Shown here: piece by piece, positions 5,930-7,216 of the stretch
Layout of the letters: each line of letters starts with the position of its first letter
Numbering within the stretch: the first letter of the stretch is position 1
NCBI GenBank assembly: GCA_964353405.1
Contig: CAYGWJ010000255.1
Coordinates: forward strand, 1-7,216
Origin: JBGLNJ01 sp964353405
Lineage (GTDB): Bacteria > Chloroflexota > Anaerolineae > Fen-1058
Direction of reading: 5' to 3'
Length of the DNA stretch: 7,216 nt
The notes under the pieces: generated by a model
The model's input: only the letters and a program-made list of their open reading frames with translations
Database searches by the model: none
Told to the model about the DNA's origin: nothing
Position numbers and translations under genes: made by a program

Positions 5930-6409
5930 ATCGTATCTCTCCTCGGTCAGCGTCTTGCCCCAGAGCCGATGAGTCGCCTCTTCCGTCTTTCGGAATCCAA
6001 AAGTGCGATACAGATGAATGGCGGCCTCCAGATTGCACAGAGTCCACAGCAAGATCCTTTGATAGCCACTGGCCCTGGAGAACTCGATCGCCTCCTTCAG
6101 CAAGCGACGCCCGAGACCCTGTCCCCGTGCGCTGGGATGAAGGAGAAACCAGCGCAACTGAGCTGCGTCGGGAGAATGCCCCACGATCGCTATCGAGCCG
6201 ACCACCTCGCCGGCATCCTCCGCGACCCAGAGCCTCGCCTTGCCTGACGCGAGGGCCTCCGCAGCCTCTGTGTAGCCTTTGGCGATGTAGAGCTCAAACG
6301 TCCAGTCGAGCCCATACTCTTGTGCGTAGAGCACGCCATGCAGGCGCATGATGGCGCCGAGGTCGCCGGGCTTCCGCTCCGTACGGATGCTGATGGACGT
6401 GTTTGCCAC
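5918..6409 (-). CDS. GNAT family N-acetyltransferase
   Basis: A 163-residue single-domain acetyltransferase of the Gcn5-related (GNAT) superfamily, which transfers acetyl from acetyl-CoA to an amine of a small molecule or protein. The acetyl-CoA pyrophosphate-binding motif A is clear: LRWFLLHPSARGQGLGRRLL at about 85-104, with RGQGLG at 95-100 matching (Q/R)xxGx(G/A). Before it is the beta strand GEVVGSIAIVG at about 67-77, and after it the IHLYRTFGFRK segment at 131-141 (motif B, a Tyr followed by GF). The N-terminal GDLGAIMRLHGVLYAQEYGLDWTFE resembles acetyltransferase domains that elsewhere are fused to MarR-type regulators; no such domain is present here. The start is GTG at 6409-6407, with AGGAG five bases upstream (6419-6415). 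Substrate unknown. A weak terminator candidate and a separate promoter downstream argue against an operon with the hdrA-like gene. Confidence 0.9.
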   Translation of the reverse strand: MANTSISIRTERKPGDLGAIMRLHGVLYAQEYGLDWTFELYIAKGYTEAAEALASGKARLWVAEDAGEVVGSIAIVGHSPDAAQLRWFLLHPSARGQGLGRRLLKEAIEFSRASGYQRILLWTLCNLEAAIHLYRTFGFRKTEEATHRLWGKTLTEERYDLSL

Positions 6410-6429
6410 CCTTACTCCTACGCGAGCTT

Positions 6430-6542
6430 ACGCCGACACACTCAACGCGCCAGGCGAAATGAGGCTACCTTCCAATTATGCCAACCCGTGATGCCACGCC
6501 GAAGGCGAGCCACGATGGCGGCGTGGTCGGCGTGCGTGTGTT
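6430..6542. repeat. GC-rich hairpin repeat, copy A
   Basis: This shares two blocks with copy B at 7088-7196, in the same orientation: 6454-6486 against 7116-7148 (28 of 33 identical) and 6520-6542 against 7174-7196 (22 of 23 identical). A third, poorer block precedes the last. The left arm is decayed: ACGCCGAC at 6430-6437 still pairs with GTCGGCGT at 6526-6533. It fills most of the gap between the GNAT gene and the antitoxin gene, and its right end overlaps the antitoxin stop codon. Confidence 0.82.
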
Positions 6543-6816
6543 ATCTGCCGTGTGTCCGTTCTTTCAGCCCCAGCCGATGACGCATCTCTCCACTGGAAAA
6601 TCCACCTTTCGCCTTTTGACGTGCGCGCGATCTTTTAATAAGCGCGATGAACTGGGGATTGGTACTCAGCGAAATCGTCTCCAAGTCCGCGTTTTCGATG
6701 GAGACTAACACAGCAGTCGGTTTCTCTTTGACTGTCACAATGATTGGTTCTTTACTCACTTCCCGAGCGTAATCCGCAAGTGAAGCAGTAGCCTTTGCCA
6801 TCTCCACTTTCTTCAT
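6541..6816 (-). CDS. Type II antitoxin, Phd/YefM-like
   Basis: A 91-residue antitoxin-like protein. Such proteins bind DNA through the N-terminal domain to repress their own operon, and wrap the toxin with a C-terminal tail. Seen here: MKKVEMAKATASLADYAREV followed by EPIIVTVKEKPTAVLVSIEN, the helix-strand order and the xPxAVLVS strand typical of the Phd/YefM fold, then a charged C-terminal region. The ATG overlaps the TGA of the upstream toxin remnant by three bases (ATGA), so the two were translationally coupled in toxin-first order. A Shine-Dalgarno AGGTGA (6829-6824) lies seven bases from the ATG. The last residues after RLGLK (ERTHGR and the stop) touch repeat copy A, so the natural end may have been altered. 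With its toxin broken it is probably an orphan antitoxin. Confidence 0.82.
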   Translation of the reverse strand: MKKVEMAKATASLADYAREVSKEPIIVTVKEKPTAVLVSIENADLETISLSTNPQFIALIKRSRARQKAKGGFSSGEMRHRLGLKERTHGR

Positions 6817-7014
6817 AGTTCAATCACCTCGTTTCCGATTCGAACGCGATTGCGTTCCTTAATCCCGACGGCGCGAATATAGACGACAGGTTCAGGTTCT
6901 TCTTCCACATCATAGTATACACGAAGATTGCCAATGCAGAGTTCCCACGGGGCAAGCGGATTGGGTCGCATTGGCTTGCGATTCTTGGTTTCGACAGTGG
7001 GTTATATCTTCCAT
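6813..7014 (-). pseudogene. RelE/ParE-type toxin remnant, N-terminal part deleted and frame broken
   Basis: Intact relatives, about 90 residues as I recall, are RelE/ParE-fold toxins. Here the C-terminal 62 residues are open from 7001 down to the TGA at 6815-6813: PTVETKNRKPMRPNPLAPWE, LCIGNLRVYYDVEEEPEPVV, then YIRAVGIKERNRVRIGNEVIEL. A TAA lies directly before this stretch (7004-7002). A start ATG (7014-7012) with an excellent Shine-Dalgarno is still present, but in another frame, and only about 11 bases separate it from the homologous part where I would expect roughly 30-35 codons. The frame opened by that ATG ends after 34 codons. A deletion of the N-terminal third is the simplest reading. 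WELC also has Cys where I recall Arg in relatives. No functional toxin is expected. Confidence 0.78.
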
Positions 7015-7020
7015 TTTTGT

Positions 7021-7029
7021 ACCTCCTTT
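7021..7029 (-). promoter_or_regulatory. Strong Shine-Dalgarno site left before the broken toxin gene
   Basis: AAAGGAGGT on the minus strand is an almost perfect complement of the 16S rRNA 3' end, six bases before the ATG at 7014. It shows that this ATG was the original toxin start and that the damage lies just downstream of it. Confidence 0.75.
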
Positions 7030-7087
7030 AGTTAAAACTCGTGCGGTTACGCCAGTTTGTTTGTAACGGCGTGTCCGTAAACGCTTC

Positions 7088-7196
7088 AACACGCCGACCA
7101 CGCCCGAAACCGCGCGCGAAATGAAGCCACATTCCAACTGTGCCAACCAACTTTGCCCAAAAGCCGCGTACGTGGCGTGGTCGGCGTGCGCGTGTT
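7088..7196. repeat. GC-rich hairpin repeat, copy B
   Basis: CACGCCGACCACGCC at 7090-7104 and its exact reverse complement at 7174-7188 form a perfect 15-base inverted repeat around a 69-base centre. The centre contains the block shared with copy A (GCGAAATGA, then TTCCAA and TGCCAACC). The size, terminal inverted repeats and second copy fit a small non-autonomous element or a REP-like sequence. It lies just upstream of the toxin-antitoxin locus. No transposase is visible. Confidence 0.85.
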
Positions 7197-7216
7197 CCCC
7201 GTTCGTGCGTTGTGGT

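Noticed and set aside
6910..7146. 78-codon minus-strand open frame beginning MAQLECGFISR
   Set aside because: It starts inside repeat copy B and ends in the wrong frame of the broken toxin. It is a by-product of the repeat and the deletion, not a gene with its own family.

Overview
The window looks like metagenomic bacterial DNA made of two parts with very different base composition. Positions 1 to about 950 are AT-rich and read like Bacteroidota or a relative: AT-rich codons, weak or absent Shine-Dalgarno sites, and a TAnnTTTG-type promoter element. From about 1000 to the end the DNA is GC-rich, has clear Shine-Dalgarno sites, and carries genes that remind me of Chloroflexota (Anaerolineae-type) bacteria. 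The lineage calls are inference from style and remembered protein families. The switch falls inside short tandem repeats at about 951-1062, so it may be a real horizontal-transfer boundary or an assembly join at a shared repeat.

Layout (all supported genes are on the minus strand, so transcription runs from high to low coordinates): 1-359, N-terminal part of an acyl-CoA dehydrogenase cut by the window edge; 415-449, heptamer array; 472-828, four-helix-bundle (S23/IVP-type) protein; 951-999, second heptamer array, partly an inverted copy of the first; 1001-1062, tandem 18-base repeat; 976-5685, a 1569-residue fused HdrA-like flavin/iron-sulfur protein filling most of the window; 5686-5917, its leader and promoter; 5918-6409, GNAT acetyltransferase; 6430-6542 and 7088-7196, two copies of a GC-rich hairpin-type repeat; between them a toxin-antitoxin locus with an intact Phd/YefM-type antitoxin (6541-6816) and a broken RelE/ParE-type toxin (6813-7014).

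The central gene is the most informative. One chain holds an HdrA module, a GltD/NfnB-like NAD(P)H:flavin module inserted into it, and a second complete HdrA module ending in a two-cluster ferredoxin domain. This suggests a self-contained flavin-based electron-transfer, possibly bifurcating, subunit. No HdrB, HdrC, MvhD or other partner gene is in the window.

The second theme is repeat invasion. The hdrA-like gene carries an in-frame heptamer tract, an insertion between 10-base direct repeats, and a C-terminal tail coded entirely by repeats. The four-helix-bundle gene and the toxin-antitoxin remnant are each bracketed by their own repeat pair. The genes otherwise show no shared pathway.
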